Shown here piece by piece: positions 33,493 through 43,774 of a stretch of 64,000 nucleotides of DNA (position 1 is the first letter of the stretch; every line of letters begins with the position of its first letter). Position numbers and translations under genes: made by a program. Location of the stretch: positions 17,219,256 to 17,283,255 of the forward strand of contig CM032668.1 in the NCBI GenBank assembly GCA_019095985.1, written 5' to 3'. Below the pieces are notes generated by a model. It worked only from the letters and a program-made list of their open reading frames with translations, was not told the DNA's origin and ran no database searches. The DNA is from Streblospio benedicti (lineage: Eukaryota > Annelida > Polychaeta > Spionida > Spionidae).

Positions 33493-36150
33493 CTAGTTTT
33501 TGTGCCCAGATGAATTCTTTTTCCATTTCTTGGCAATTTTAGCTGCACTAGTACTAGAATCATCAGCATTTGCATTTTGTAGATCATGATGATTTTCCTC
33601 CGCTGCATCAATATTGCTTGCTGTAACTTCCTTGATACAAACTATTTCCTCCGAATCACTTTTCTCCACTGTTCTTTTATCATCACTGCTATCTTTTTCT
33701 ACATCGATGTATTCAGCACTATTTTTATCCACCCACATATCCTTAGTATCTTTATTACTTTGATCTGGACTGCTACCATTTTTCACTTCACTCACTTTTT
33801 CTGAATTTGCAACACCCGTCTCAACCTTCTCTACATCAGTGCTTTTTGGCATAATACTACTGGTATCCATCATAGTGATGTCATTATCACCGACAGTAGG
33901 TTCAGCACAGGGGAGTGTCTGGTCTTCAAAGCTGCTTTTCATATCACTACAATCGCCAACTTCAACATTGCAACTAATGTCATCTATGTCCACTTTTTCG
34001 ACATCAATATATTCAGTCAAATCACATTCTGCAGGTTTTCCATCTTTGATAACATTTACTTCTATAGTGTTTTCTTGTGAATTGGTATTAAATGCGTGAT
34101 CTTTACTAGAATCATCTGCTAAACTACAATTACCACTTGTTTTATCACTTAATGTTTCCGCTTTAGTTTCCGTTTGCACATTTAGAGATGTTAGTTTACT
34201 ACCTATTACACTTTTCAACTTTGTTGGTTCTCCACTATCGGAAGAGGAACATGTAAAAAATTTGTCTACGTTATTTTTTGGATGAGCAGCATTTGAAACA
34301 TCATTATCTCTCTTTCTCGGACTATGTTTATGACTCTGACTCCTTTCCCTTCTCTCTCTATGTCTGTGTCTATGACCATTATCCGAATGAGTCGATTGAC
34401 CAGAATATGAATGATGCTTTTCTTTTCTTCTTTTGCGATAATTATCGTCACTTTCGCTATCATATGTTCGCTTTCTACTAGAGCGGCCCTCTCTCACATC
34501 CCTACTGCTGCTACGCTGTGAACCATCCAGATCATTCTTTCTCCGTCTTGTTTTAGAATGCTTGCGTCTCTCTCTATCATAAGAACTACTGGACCGAGCT
34601 CTCTCACTGCGATCATATTTATGATGTCTCTTCCTATAATCTTCATCCCGTTCCTTTCTTTTCTTTAACTTCTTATGTTTTTTCTTTTTATGTTTCTTAG
34701 ATTTATGATGAATGTGTGATTTTACTCTAGAATCAGTATGCGCGTCTTTTTTGTCATCACTGATGACTTGAACATCTTCATCATCTCCAGATGATAGCAA
34801 AATTGGCGATCGCTCGCCCCAATTTTTTTCTACTTGAACAATTTCAATATCCGAGTCGCTATCAACAGAAATTTCATTTGATACATCGTTCACCGTAGCG
34901 GCAGTAGCACTTGCTGCCGTTTGAGAGGTACTTGGAAGATCCAACACTTCAAATGGCAAGGTTAAACGCTGGTTTGAAAGATTAGAAGCGGCTGAGTAGG
35001 ACGTACTTGGCATGAGAATGTTGCTATAGGCTTTCATTTCAGACATAGCACAAGTTCTCGAACCATTATCACTTCCTGAGGCAGCGGCAGTGCAGACAGT
35101 GTAGTGTCCACGTGAACCCCGAGAAACATTCGTAGCACTATTTTCTGATATGTAACTACAAGATGGACCATTGGTCTGCTCTCGGGTCGCAGTTTCCGAG
35201 GGGCCGGCCGCACTTTGGGAGGGGGTTTCAGAATCACCAGGAAAGAGTCCTTTATGTTTCCTGCCAACAAATACTACTGCATCCTCGGTGTCTGACATTT
35301 CATCAGTGCTATTATCCGAATTAGAACTGAGAGTAACTTCTGGAGGATTTGAACTGTCATCATAAACAGCGCATTGATCGTATTTAATCATGTCGTACGG
35401 CGATTTTGCAAATGTGTAAAATTCATGAATGAAATGTCTCGTTTTCCTTCCCAAAAACGATCTCAGCTGTTGGTCAAAAGCTTCCGATTGAATATCAATT
35501 GTCTGAATGAGCTCTAAAATCAAGTCTAACACGAACTGACGATCCGTTTCAGAGGTCATCAAAACATTCAGTTCACGATTCAACCAAGGAACTAGGCGAT
35601 GGGTCGACGCAGGATGTGTCCAAAACCACTCGGGCGAAATGTCTCTAGTTTGATACAGTCGTCCGTCGTTGGCGCGCACTTCTTTCACAAACATACCATT
35701 CGAGTAAATTTGTCGGCGATGTTCGGAAGTGGCCGTTTGTCGCCGCCTTCGCCAGTGATTTCTGGTTGTAATCGATGGACGACTCAGTAGACTAAGTATT
35801 TCTCTCTCAATACGTTGATGCTCTCTCTGCGCCAACCATTCATTTGTCATTGTGGTTCGATATCGAAATCGGCCATCAGCCGGATGACCGTCAATGTCAG
35901 CGTTTGGATCAGGCAGCGTGTACTCTTCATAATCATCCAGCGATTTAACATTATGCAATATGCTTTTGAATTCTTGCTTGCAAAGAGGGCACACGTTCTT
36001 AACCTTTGACCACTCCTTTAAACAGACGAAGCAGAATGCGTGAAAGCAGCCATTAACGAATGATTTGTTATCGTGCTTTCCTAGACAAATTGAGCACTGG
36101 TTGTCAGAAAATTCACAGTTCACAGCACATTTTTCCGTACAGCGATGCAT
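33493..36150 (-). CDS. E3 ubiquitin/SUMO ligase TOPORS
   Basis: TOPORS is a nuclear RING E3 that also promotes SUMO conjugation and acts on p53, chromatin and DNA-damage targets. The 885-codon frame is a single exon. An N-terminal RING finger, residues about 18-57, reads CSICLGKHDNKSFVNGCFHA ... CLKEWSKVKNVCPLCKQEF. The family-specific block follows: DGRFRYRTT, then RDISPEWFW, HRLVPWLNRELNVL and HFIHEFYTFAKSPYDMIKYD. The remainder is disordered: acidic SDSDIEIVQVE and DEDVQVISDD look like SUMO-interacting motifs, and a lysine/arginine/serine-rich region (KKHKKKKHKKLKKRKER) is the usual basic tail. Length is close to vertebrate TOPORS (about 1,045). The start ATG lies 53 bp after a splice acceptor at 36204. 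Confidence 0.96.
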   Translation of the reverse strand: MHRCTEKCAVNCEFSDNQCSICLGKHDNKSFVNGCFHAFCFVCLKEWSKVKNVCPLCKQEFKSILHNVKSLDDYEEYTLPDPNADIDGHPADGRFRYRTTMTNEWLAQREHQRIEREILSLLSRPSITTRNHWRRRRQTATSEHRRQIYSNGMFVKEVRANDGRLYQTRDISPEWFWTHPASTHRLVPWLNRELNVLMTSETDRQFVLDLILELIQTIDIQSEAFDQQLRSFLGRKTRHFIHEFYTFAKSPYDMIKYDQCAVYDDSSNPPEVTLSSNSDNSTDEMSDTEDAVVFVGRKHKGLFPGDSETPSQSAAGPSETATREQTNGPSCSYISENSATNVSRGSRGHYTVCTAAASGSDNGSRTCAMSEMKAYSNILMPSTSYSAASNLSNQRLTLPFEVLDLPSTSQTAASATAATVNDVSNEISVDSDSDIEIVQVEKNWGERSPILLSSGDDEDVQVISDDKKDAHTDSRVKSHIHHKSKKHKKKKHKKLKKRKERDEDYRKRHHKYDRSERARSSSSYDRERRKHSKTRRRKNDLDGSQRSSSRDVREGRSSRKRTYDSESDDNYRKRRKEKHHSYSGQSTHSDNGHRHRHRERRERSQSHKHSPRKRDNDVSNAAHPKNNVDKFFTCSSSDSGEPTKLKSVIGSKLTSLNVQTETKAETLSDKTSGNCSLADDSSKDHAFNTNSQENTIEVNVIKDGKPAECDLTEYIDVEKVDIDDISCNVEVGDCSDMKSSFEDQTLPCAEPTVGDNDITMMDTSSIMPKSTDVEKVETGVANSEKVSEVKNGSSPDQSNKDTKDMWVDKNSAEYIDVEKDSSDDKRTVEKSDSEEIVCIKEVTASNIDAAEENHHDLQNANADDSSTSAAKIAKKWKKNSSGHKN

Positions 36151-36203
36151 CGTTGGTATTTTATTTCATCGGTCAGCTACACCTACGAGCACATAGTGCT
36201 AAT
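36151..36203 (-). other. TOPORS 5' untranslated part of the coding exon
   Basis: A plausible 3' splice site, TTTTTAATTTCAG, ends at 36204 on the minus strand, implying at least one upstream non-coding exon. No in-frame ATG lies between it and the assigned start. Confidence 0.6.
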
Positions 36204-37000
36204 CTGAAATTAAAAAATAAATACGATTAACATATAGTTACGATTATGATTGACACACAATAGATGCATTTATAGCAACAAAAATTGACAGCTTTCAGAA
36301 GTAAACTTTTAAGTACGGACCATGTAGCTGTGAGTACAAAAAAAACATTTAAACCAATAGCTTTAGCCGTACATTGCGAAAGGACTTACCATGACATTTC
36401 TATCACTATATACCAGTAGTGGGGCTCAACAAGTGGGTTTGTTTCAAAAGTTTTAGGGGGCCAGATGAATTTTAAGAAAAAAGAGGACTGTCAGTTTTTC
36501 AGCGGCGTATTTATCTATATTGACTTATTCAAATTACAAATTTATTTTGCACTAAACAAAAAACTTATTTCATACTCAGACCTGTTCACACAGTTTACGT
36601 AGGTCACACCCATCCCATATATTCTTTTATAAAAAAATAAACTTCCAAACAAGTACCAAATAATACTACTAATATTAAAATAGTTGTTTTCCTGGTGCCA
36701 AAACGTAAAAAGAAAATTTCTAGTAATATCTAATGTTTATTATAAACATGTTCAAATCGCATATTATCAACACATATGGGATGGGTGTGCATAAGTTATG
36801 CCGTAAGAAAGAGAGGGCCATTTTAAAAATGAGGGGGCCCAAGCATAAGAACAACCCAAAAAGTAGACAGGATGCTTACTGGATTATGTCATGGGTGTGT
36901 GGGGATGATACCGAAATCCGACAAGAATTGATAAAGTTATTACTATATTTCTTGGTATTTTTTTCATAATTGGAGTAGACAAGCATTTTTTTTTAACTCA
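36204..37000. other. TOPORS upstream intron or intergenic DNA
   Basis: I see no exon or element. Short ORFs such as 36733-36969 lack protein-like features. Confidence 0.4.
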
Positions 37001-37002
37001 TG

Positions 37003-37790
37003 TTAGATCCTGTCACAGTTTTCATCCTCCGAGGTTTCATCATCATATAAGTCCGTCAAATGGCATTTAGAAGCAGTGTCATCGGGATTAAAAGTAGATA
37101 ACTTTATGTAAAATCTCAATAGGAATGATCGTACACAATTCNNNNNNNNNNNNNNNNNNNNNNNNNNNNNNNNNNNNNNNNNNNNNNNNNNNNNNNNNNN
37201 NNNNNNNNNNNNNNNNNNNNNNNNNNNNNNNNNNNNNNNNNTAATTTTTTCTTCATCCAGGTCGAGCACAAAGGGCACGGCCCGTAGTCTCGAACCAACC
37301 AATTCAATTTCTTTCCTTTTCGCCGTTGCTCGTGGTGCACCCTGGTTCTAACTGTAATGCCTTGCTCACATCTTTCTGACCCTTGTGTACAGCTTCAGAT
37401 CTTCATCCAGTTCATGTGACTTGCGGGTAATTTCTTATTTTTTACTCTTAGGCCTCGATTTCACTTCACAACTTCGATTCACTACTCATCTCGTAGTCAC
37501 TATCACTATCACATGAGGTTGGAGGTGTTCTTTTCTTTTTGTTCTTTTTGGATTCATTTTCGTTCAATGTACGTGGGGCCTTCTTCCAAGATTTTTTTCC
37601 AACACATGGTCTTTTTACGCTGATATGCTTTTTTTCATCCTCGCTACTTGAATCAGCATTAGGCGTTGTGTTCTTTTTCCTCCTTTTTTTTAATGACAGT
37701 GTTTTCTTTACTGCCAGTGCTAGTGCAGCGAGTTCTTCAGAATCCGATGGTACAGCAAGAAGGTTTGCATTCCCAATGACCTGACTACAA
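37003..37790 (-). pseudogene. Zinc-finger-type protein fragment broken by an assembly gap
   Basis: A minus-strand frame at about 37790-37480 encodes a Ser/Glu- and Lys-rich linker (LLAVPSDSEELAALALAVKK, KKRTPPTSCDSDSDYEMSS). Then 37340-37242 encodes LVRDYGPCPLCSTWMKKKL, whose GPCPLC....KK pattern recalls the zinc motif of a repetitive invertebrate protein family. The gap removes what should follow. The right piece (37141-37003) ends in an acidic tail, DDETSEDENCDRI. The frames do not join directly, so introns or damage lie between. Confidence 0.35.
37142..37241. other. Assembly gap (100 N)
   Basis: Exactly 100 N, a conventional placeholder for unknown length. It interrupts the minus-strand zinc-motif frame. 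Confidence 0.95.
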
Positions 37791-38141
37791 AAAAGAAATG
37801 ATTATTGGATCTGTTATGGCCGGGTTTAACAGACCCTAAGAGTCTTTGAATTTGTCGACATCTCCATTGGTACACATAGCATTTATGCAACTGTGTGGTC
37901 ACTGGTTTTTTCTTTAGCTGGTTTAATTTTGGTAAACTAAAGTTCAAAAAGTCTAACTTGTTAGTTACGGAGTACTGATATTTGACAAATAATGATAATC
38001 ACACACACCTGATGTCAATAGGCGTGGATGTTGGTTGTTGCTCACTCTGTGAGATACACAGAGGGCTACAAGCTGATTCATCCGCCGGCTGTACCTAGCA
38101 CCAGAAATTTTTGTTTCTCGCACGGTGAGATACGCGGAGGA

Positions 38142-38405
38142 CTACAAACTGAATCTGTGGAGACAAGACATTGATTTATGAGTTTCTATGCAGAGCCGGG
38201 GTAAAAAACGTGATTTGAGATTGCCTAATTCAGAGTTTTTGAGTTGCATTTTGAGGACAATGTCTAACTTTACGAATATTTTTTGGACGTTAACAAACTG
38301 TATGGTGGGAGCCTGGATGGAGAGTCTCTCTTCCCAAACATCAATTGGCTCATGGGGCCCAATACTAGCATCCAGGTATTCGTTGTATGCTTCAAGCTTT
38401 AGCAC
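38142..38405 (-). pseudogene. C-terminal piece of the repetitive zinc-binding protein family
   Basis: LKLEAYNEYLDASIGPHEPI followed by DVWEERL and VNVQKIFVKLDIVLKM resembles the part of this family that follows the TRTRYAYQLT motif. It is in another frame from the piece at 38399-39766. Nothing further of the usual C-terminus is seen to its left. Confidence 0.5.
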
Positions 38406-39766
38406 ATCAAAAATGCCAAAGTGAGCTGATATGCATATCGTGTGCGTTTCACATTTGAACCACCTAGAAGCGACTTGGCGGTGCCATGTGTGAAGACCTT
38501 TCCTTTCTCAAAAATTCTTTCCCAGCCAGATCCAGCAAGCAACTTCCCCCCACATTCTTGAGAAGCCATCTCAATGTGTAAGAATCCAATGAAACTTACT
38601 ATTTTGTGTTCTCCAACATCTTCAGGGTATGCCCACTGACACTTCTTCTGTTGAGCATAAAGAGGGCAGTCACCAACAATTACTGGAATTTGACCAGGAT
38701 TGACAAATTCGGTAGCTTTCATGATCATGAGCATTGCATGCTTTTGCATAGCCATAGATGCAGCCTTCTCAGGAAGCACAGGAAATACTCCAATGGTTGC
38801 TGCAGGTCTGATGTCTTCCAACGGCTGCTTCTTTGAAAAGAACCCGGAGTATGTGATTGGCAATTCTTGCAATGCTCCATTCCTATCCAGTATAATCCCA
38901 TGAATATGTTCAAGCCATTCATTCTCTTGATTACATACTTCTACATCTACGAAGATGTTAGGTCTTCCAGCTGGAGTTCTTTGCAAACGAATGTCACCTG
39001 CATATTCATCAATATAAGGAACATTAGCAAAGCTTTCAGGGAGATGAATTCCTGAATCTTCAGGAAGCTGATAGGTAAGAGGTGGTGGATCATGTCCAGG
39101 GTTTTGCTCAGTAGCATGAGCTGTCAGTGTCATTGCTGTACCATGAAATTCATGTCTGCCTGATTCATCCATATTGTCGACTGAGCCTGTGACAAATAGA
39201 CCTCGCTTGACATTCACAGGAACAACCACACCATCGTCACTCCAGCGTTTTGAAACTGCCTTGGCAAGACATTTTCTTACTTCCATAACACGGGCGTAGG
39301 ATACGCAAATTCCCATAGAGTGGAAATTACTGATGCTTTCTTTCTGACGATCATTGACATGAAGTTTCAATCCTACATATAAAGGAAATGGTGTTTCTCG
39401 CTCTTTTCGTTGGTAGAGAGTTGTGAGTTGATAACTTTGCTTTGTGGCATTGGAGCATAACAACTGCGATATGGTGCATGCAACACGAGTTCTTGCATTA
39501 ATGGATGATGTATCCTCTTTCACCTTTTCAGCAATGGAACTTGACCCTTCCAACATGACATCAATCAAAATGAGTAGAGGCTGTGAGACTGGCTTAGTAA
39601 GTGCATCTTCATCAAATGAACCATTGAAAGGCTGTTGCTGATTCAAAATGTATTTGTGAAGCAAGAGACCCACACTTACAATTTTATCTGCCTCATCCAC
39701 AGTGACATGCAGACGTGCTGTCTCAGCCAGAGATGCTCCTATGGTCTTCTTGTGTGAGATGTACAC
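38399..39766 (-). CDS. Middle part of a repetitive invertebrate protein family (probably mobile-element-derived)
   Basis: A 455-codon frame. Recognisable family blocks are NFHSMGICVSYARVMEVRKC, VPVNVKRGLFVTGSVDNMD, IPVIVGDCPLYAQQKKCQWA, SFIGFLHIEMASQECGGKLL and the end GSNVKRTRYAYQLT. From memory, similar uncharacterised proteins are present in many copies in coral, echinoderm and mollusc genomes, which is why I infer a transposable origin; I cannot name the transposon class or a catalytic residue. It continues the frame at 39802-40647, probably as one original protein now split by two frame changes. Confidence 0.6.
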   Translation of the reverse strand: MYISHKKTIGASLAETARLHVTVDEADKIVSVGLLLHKYILNQQQPFNGSFDEDALTKPVSQPLLILIDVMLEGSSSIAEKVKEDTSSINARTRVACTISQLLCSNATKQSYQLTTLYQRKERETPFPLYVGLKLHVNDRQKESISNFHSMGICVSYARVMEVRKCLAKAVSKRWSDDGVVVPVNVKRGLFVTGSVDNMDESGRHEFHGTAMTLTAHATEQNPGHDPPPLTYQLPEDSGIHLPESFANVPYIDEYAGDIRLQRTPAGRPNIFVDVEVCNQENEWLEHIHGIILDRNGALQELPITYSGFFSKKQPLEDIRPAATIGVFPVLPEKAASMAMQKHAMLMIMKATEFVNPGQIPVIVGDCPLYAQQKKCQWAYPEDVGEHKIVSFIGFLHIEMASQECGGKLLAGSGWERIFEKGKVFTHGTAKSLLGGSNVKRTRYAYQLTLAFLMC

Positions 39767-39801
39767 CTCTCGTCCCTGATGAAATGCATACCAGTCTGAC
39801 C

Positions 39802-40647
39802 CTAGCTTTTTTTTGTGATATGCTCCTGAAACCTTGAAGAATGGACATATACACCTATCCAGTCAGAACTTGTAGCATGTAGTCGTTGTTCGTACAATTT
39901 TAGAAGATCAGAAACTTTGTGTGGTTGAGCCTTGTACTTGATAAATGCTAGAAGTTGAGCTATGACCAAGGGGTCATAGGGAAGTTTTTGATCGGCATCA
40001 TACTTTGAATCTGAGCTGCATTTACTAGCATCATTCTTTAACTGTGTGTAACAAGAAGTGTGATAATGTATATCAGCAGCTTCTGCATCAGCTGCATTCA
40101 CAGCAGTACTCAATCTTGCAACAACTTCCCAATTCTTTGAGTCTTTTGCAAACTGTAAAAGGTTCTTCCCACAATCAGCACTCCTAGCACGCCAGAGAGT
40201 TTCTTCCAAATCTTCTTCATACATCATGCATTTCACACACTGAGGCTTTTTTCTATCTACATTGGCACTGAAGCTTGTTCTTGTCTTCTTGGGACTATTA
40301 ACAGGACAATCTTCTTGCTCAAGTTTTTGTCTCTTTTTCAATTCTCGTGTAATAACAAGGGGTCTAAAATGTGACCTACATGCATTATGGTATGATGCTT
40401 CATTTTTCAAGAGAGTGTTTGCAATCCCAGTCCCATCATTCAGGCATTCTAACGTTACTCCAAGGGGTAATGGAACATTATTTGCATCAAAGCTTTTCAA
40501 ATCATCTTCAAGAGTCTGGTATGCACCATGGTAACAAGTCTTTTTGAAAGGACATCGTAGCTGAGAAGTATCTAATGTTTGGCAGAGGCAACAAAGTTCC
40601 CAATTGGTGGTCTGCCTTGCAACAACGAAAGGATTGTTGTCATTCAT
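39802..40647 (-). CDS. N-terminal zinc-binding part of the same repetitive family
   Basis: A 281-codon frame beginning MNDNNPF. Cys/His motifs include CCLCQTLDTSQLRCPFKK, SYHNACRSHFRP, CVKCMMYEEDLEETLW and HYHTSCYTQL, the family's usual order. It ends near LYEQRLHATSSDWIGVYVHS, where relatives continue into the region encoded at 38399-39766. No terminal inverted repeats were found around the locus. Confidence 0.6.
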   Translation of the reverse strand: MNDNNPFVVARQTTNWELCCLCQTLDTSQLRCPFKKTCYHGAYQTLEDDLKSFDANNVPLPLGVTLECLNDGTGIANTLLKNEASYHNACRSHFRPLVITRELKKRQKLEQEDCPVNSPKKTRTSFSANVDRKKPQCVKCMMYEEDLEETLWRARSADCGKNLLQFAKDSKNWEVVARLSTAVNAADAEAADIHYHTSCYTQLKNDASKCSSDSKYDADQKLPYDPLVIAQLLAFIKYKAQPHKVSDLLKLYEQRLHATSSDWIGVYVHSSRFQEHITKKS

Positions 40648-41740
40648 GATTGCACATTCATGCTAAATATGACAGCTCCCATAAGTACGTTGTTGTGATG
40701 CCATGCTTCATGATCACCATATCTACAACCACAATATGAACCATGTGAAGTGGATTTGATAAAGTCGTGTATATGCAAGAAATTAATCACCCACTTTAAT
40801 ATATACTAGAATAATGGAAGGAATATATCTAAATTATGAATGTTAAGATTTAAGTCACTAGATAATTTAGGAAAAAATATTACACAAACCTGATATGAGC
40901 CATACAGTTTCTTGGAGTTTGACATCAACATGGAACTGTTAGGTTTAGGATTCTTCATTTACTTATTATCAAATACAGATGTTACATTTTAATGACTGTA
41001 TTCTAGCACTTTATATATTTCAAATAACTAAAATCCATCCTTTTACTGCCATTAGAATTATCCCAAAATCATAAATAGAATATGATCACATTTTATATAC
41101 TTTATCAAAATATGATCATACCAAAAACCACACTATTTTCTTATAAAATGACTATGTTACACATTATAAGATTACATCACAATGCTCTCCTCTCCCCTTT
41201 ATTTGGACTGTCAAATTTCAAATCATTTACCTACTAAATTTTGGATTAGAATTAAGCTTGAAATCACAAACTAAGTGTCCAAAAGCAATCCTATTTCTGC
41301 AAGATGGGAAACTGTTTGAGCCTGTATTAGGTATTATGTATGATATTGTAACACAATATCTAAGATTTTTGTATAGACCTTTTAAATGTGTCTGTATACA
41401 AAAAATAACATCAAAAATGGATTCCTCACTCCAAAAAACATACTGAATTGGGTATCACACACAACTATAGCTTCAAGTATGATTCATCTTTAAATTTCAT
41501 ATTTTTCATGGCGGCCATGTTAGATTTAGGTCTAATGACCCTTTAATTGACCTCTAAATGATAAATGATGTTCAAAAATGAGTTTGCCATCATGAAAAAA
41601 CTATCAAACAAGGTATTACACATGATTGTGCAACAGCTATAGACAATTATCCAAATTTCCGGTTTCCGATGGCGGCCATTTTGGATTTTACGATTAAGGG
41701 GCCTTAGGGGTCACGAAAAATTTGTTTGCGGTGGTTTTTG
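40648..41740. other. Spacer without recognised gene
   Basis: AT-rich. The phrase TGGCGGCCAT appears twice (41509 and 41672), followed by similar TTAGATTT/TTGGATTT text, so a short repeat is present. Nothing else is supported. Confidence 0.4.
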
Positions 41741-41744
41741 AAAT

Positions 41745-42400
41745 CAGTGTACCTATATCTCTATGAAATGTCTTTACATAGCACTCGTTAGACCACACCT
41801 GTAGTTCTCCAACGTTGCATGGGGCCAAAGCTTGAAAACGATACCATGATATCAGAACTTAAGGATATGGACTATGAAGAAAACTCAGAAAATTAGACCT
41901 ACCAAGCCTGAGATATCTTAGAGCCCGAGATGACATGATCGAGGTATAAAAGTATACAAATGGCAAATACACGGTCAATGAGAACCTCCTGTCCATGAGC
42001 GCGCCAGTCACTAGAGGACATACATACAAGTTGGAGAAAGTCAGATGCAACACCTCACTGTGACAGAACTTTTTCAGGTGTAGAGTGGTAGACTCATGGA
42101 ACTGCCTACCAGGTACAGAGGGGGGTATATACGCCCCTTTAATCTCAAAATTTCAATGAATTAACGCTACAAATCTCAATGCAAAAGCCCTTTTCTCAAA
42201 TCTCAATGAATTGAAAGGTCAAATCTCAATTCTCAATGAATTAGAAACCCAAATCTCAACTCTCACTAAATTATATATACAGCCCTCGGTACAGTAGTCA
42301 CAGCACCGACCATTAGATCCTTTGAATCGCGGCTCGAAAAAATGTGGCAACAGCATGAGTATTCCATCAACCTCAGATTTCCGCTACTACCAAGGTGAAC
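41745..42400 (+). mobile_element. CR1/Jockey-type LINE, reverse-transcriptase C-terminal relic
   Basis: Decayed plus-strand frames give LYIALVRPHL...NVAWG, DDMIEVYKYTNGKYTVNENL, TRGHTYKLEKVRCNTSL, FFRCRVVDSWNCLP and then, after an inserted element, VTAPTIRSFESRLEKMWQ. The order and motifs match the end of non-LTR reverse-transcriptase ORFs. Several stops and shifts show it is old. Confidence 0.75.
42116..42286. mobile_element. Small element inserted in the LINE, with target duplication
   Basis: GGTACAG stands on both sides (about 42111 and 42288), matching a 7-bp target duplication in the LINE frame. Ends GGGGGTATATA and TATATACAGCCCTC are roughly inverted. The interior consists of degenerate AAATCTCAATGAATT repeats. 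Confidence 0.6.
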
Positions 42401-42602
42401 ACATTTACCAGTGACGATAAATAAGATCATCTGATAAGCCATTGATGCTTTAAACAGATGAAGTGAATACGATTATGGGTGTACGTGTAATATTTCATCG
42501 GACATTTTTGTGACAAGTGCCAGAGGAAACGATTTGAGAACACGGCCAAAAATCAAAATCAAGAAGGGTCTTAACATTTTAGGTAAGTAGAGCACCAGTC
42601 GC

Positions 42603-42745
42603 TAAAAACGGCCATACACATAATCCGTGAATTTTACTTATGTAAGTTATGACGTGAACTTTGGTGACCTCTACAACGGGAGTTCACGTCATACGTAGGA
42701 TTCACGGGATTGTGGGTATGGCCGAACAGTGCGATTGATGCTCTA
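42603..42745. mobile_element. Hairpin element (~143 bp)
   Basis: Left CGGCCATACACATAATCCGTGA and right TCACGGGATTGTGGGTATGGCCG pair, with TGACGTGAACT and AGTTCACGTCA inside. One arm of the same family is at 28262-28340. Confidence 0.7.
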
Positions 42746-43348
42746 AAACCGTTATAACTTCATAAAACTATTTATATTTCATGGGGAAATATAATAACAG
42801 TAACTTACTATAACATAGATACATATATATGCATTGTAACGGGTGTATATTTGAGAAAATACTTTATATTTCACACTTTTTAGCAACTCTCGTTCGAACT
42901 TTATATCTCGCGAGACCCAGGTTGATTGATTTTATATGTTCAAATATTTAGGAGCTTCGTTATTTTTGGAAGTCACTATAGGCTCTGTCGGTAAACTTAA
43001 TGGAGTTCGAGTACTTGTATGCATAAGTTAGATAATAACATGCTATCTCGAAATTACCGTGAGCATAGTCGGCAGGCACATTGGGAAACATTTTAAGGCT
43101 GTCACTGTAGTTTCTTATATCTAATACTGAAGTTGTCATAAAAAGTGATTGGCCTCTACAGTGTTGAGCTAGGTGAAACTATTTATCTGCCAGAATCATA
43201 TTATTCAAACTGGTTCAATTTAAGATAAGCTTAAAAATGATGAAGTGTTATGTAAGATTTATGTTGACTCAACTATGCAAAGATTTGTCAAATCGTAGTA
43301 AAGTTTTGCTGGCAATCGTTGTTAGTGGTAGATGCGGTCGCCAGAGTC

Positions 43349-43432
43349 TCGACATACATCAGAGTCTCGTCACACATACATTTTAGTTATGTAACGAGAC
43401 TCTGACGTATGTAGAGACTCTGGCAATCTACC
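43349..43432. repeat. Perfect-type hairpin with repeated GAGTCTC
   Basis: CCAGAGTCTCGACATACATC, AGAGTCTCGT on the left mirrors ACGAGACTCT, GACGTATGTAGAGACTCTGG on the right. A short ATTTTAG-type loop separates the ~38-bp arms. Confidence 0.75.
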
Positions 43433-43474
43433 ATTAATCCAGAACTCAGCAACTGATTCTCTGAGATCCGGAGC

Positions 43475-43590
43475 AGACAAAGATGGGTCAAGGCAAACCA
43501 CGGACAGCTTACATTGACATAGTGGAGAGGGACACAAAAGCAATTGACTGGAGAGCTGGCTTCATAGATAGAGAACTAGTACTGTGAAAT
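43475..43590 (+). mobile_element. Possible LINE C-terminal tail fragment
   Basis: GQGKPRTAYIDIVERDTKAI then DWRAGFIDRELV resembles the RPR.Y.D.L..D......DRE.W tail of non-LTR element proteins. It is very short, so the family is uncertain. Confidence 0.4.
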
Positions 43591-43774
43591 CCTTATGGTT
43601 GAACATCACCGGTCCACGGAATGAAGTCAATTTAAAATGTGCACGCACTTATTAGTGAAAGGCCTTATTCATGTACTTTCGTGTGCATTGAATGAAAAAA
43701 ATTGCCAACGTGCACCATCTGAATCTTTATAGCCTAGGCCAAAAAACATACATGTTGGCAATTTATTCTATCAC

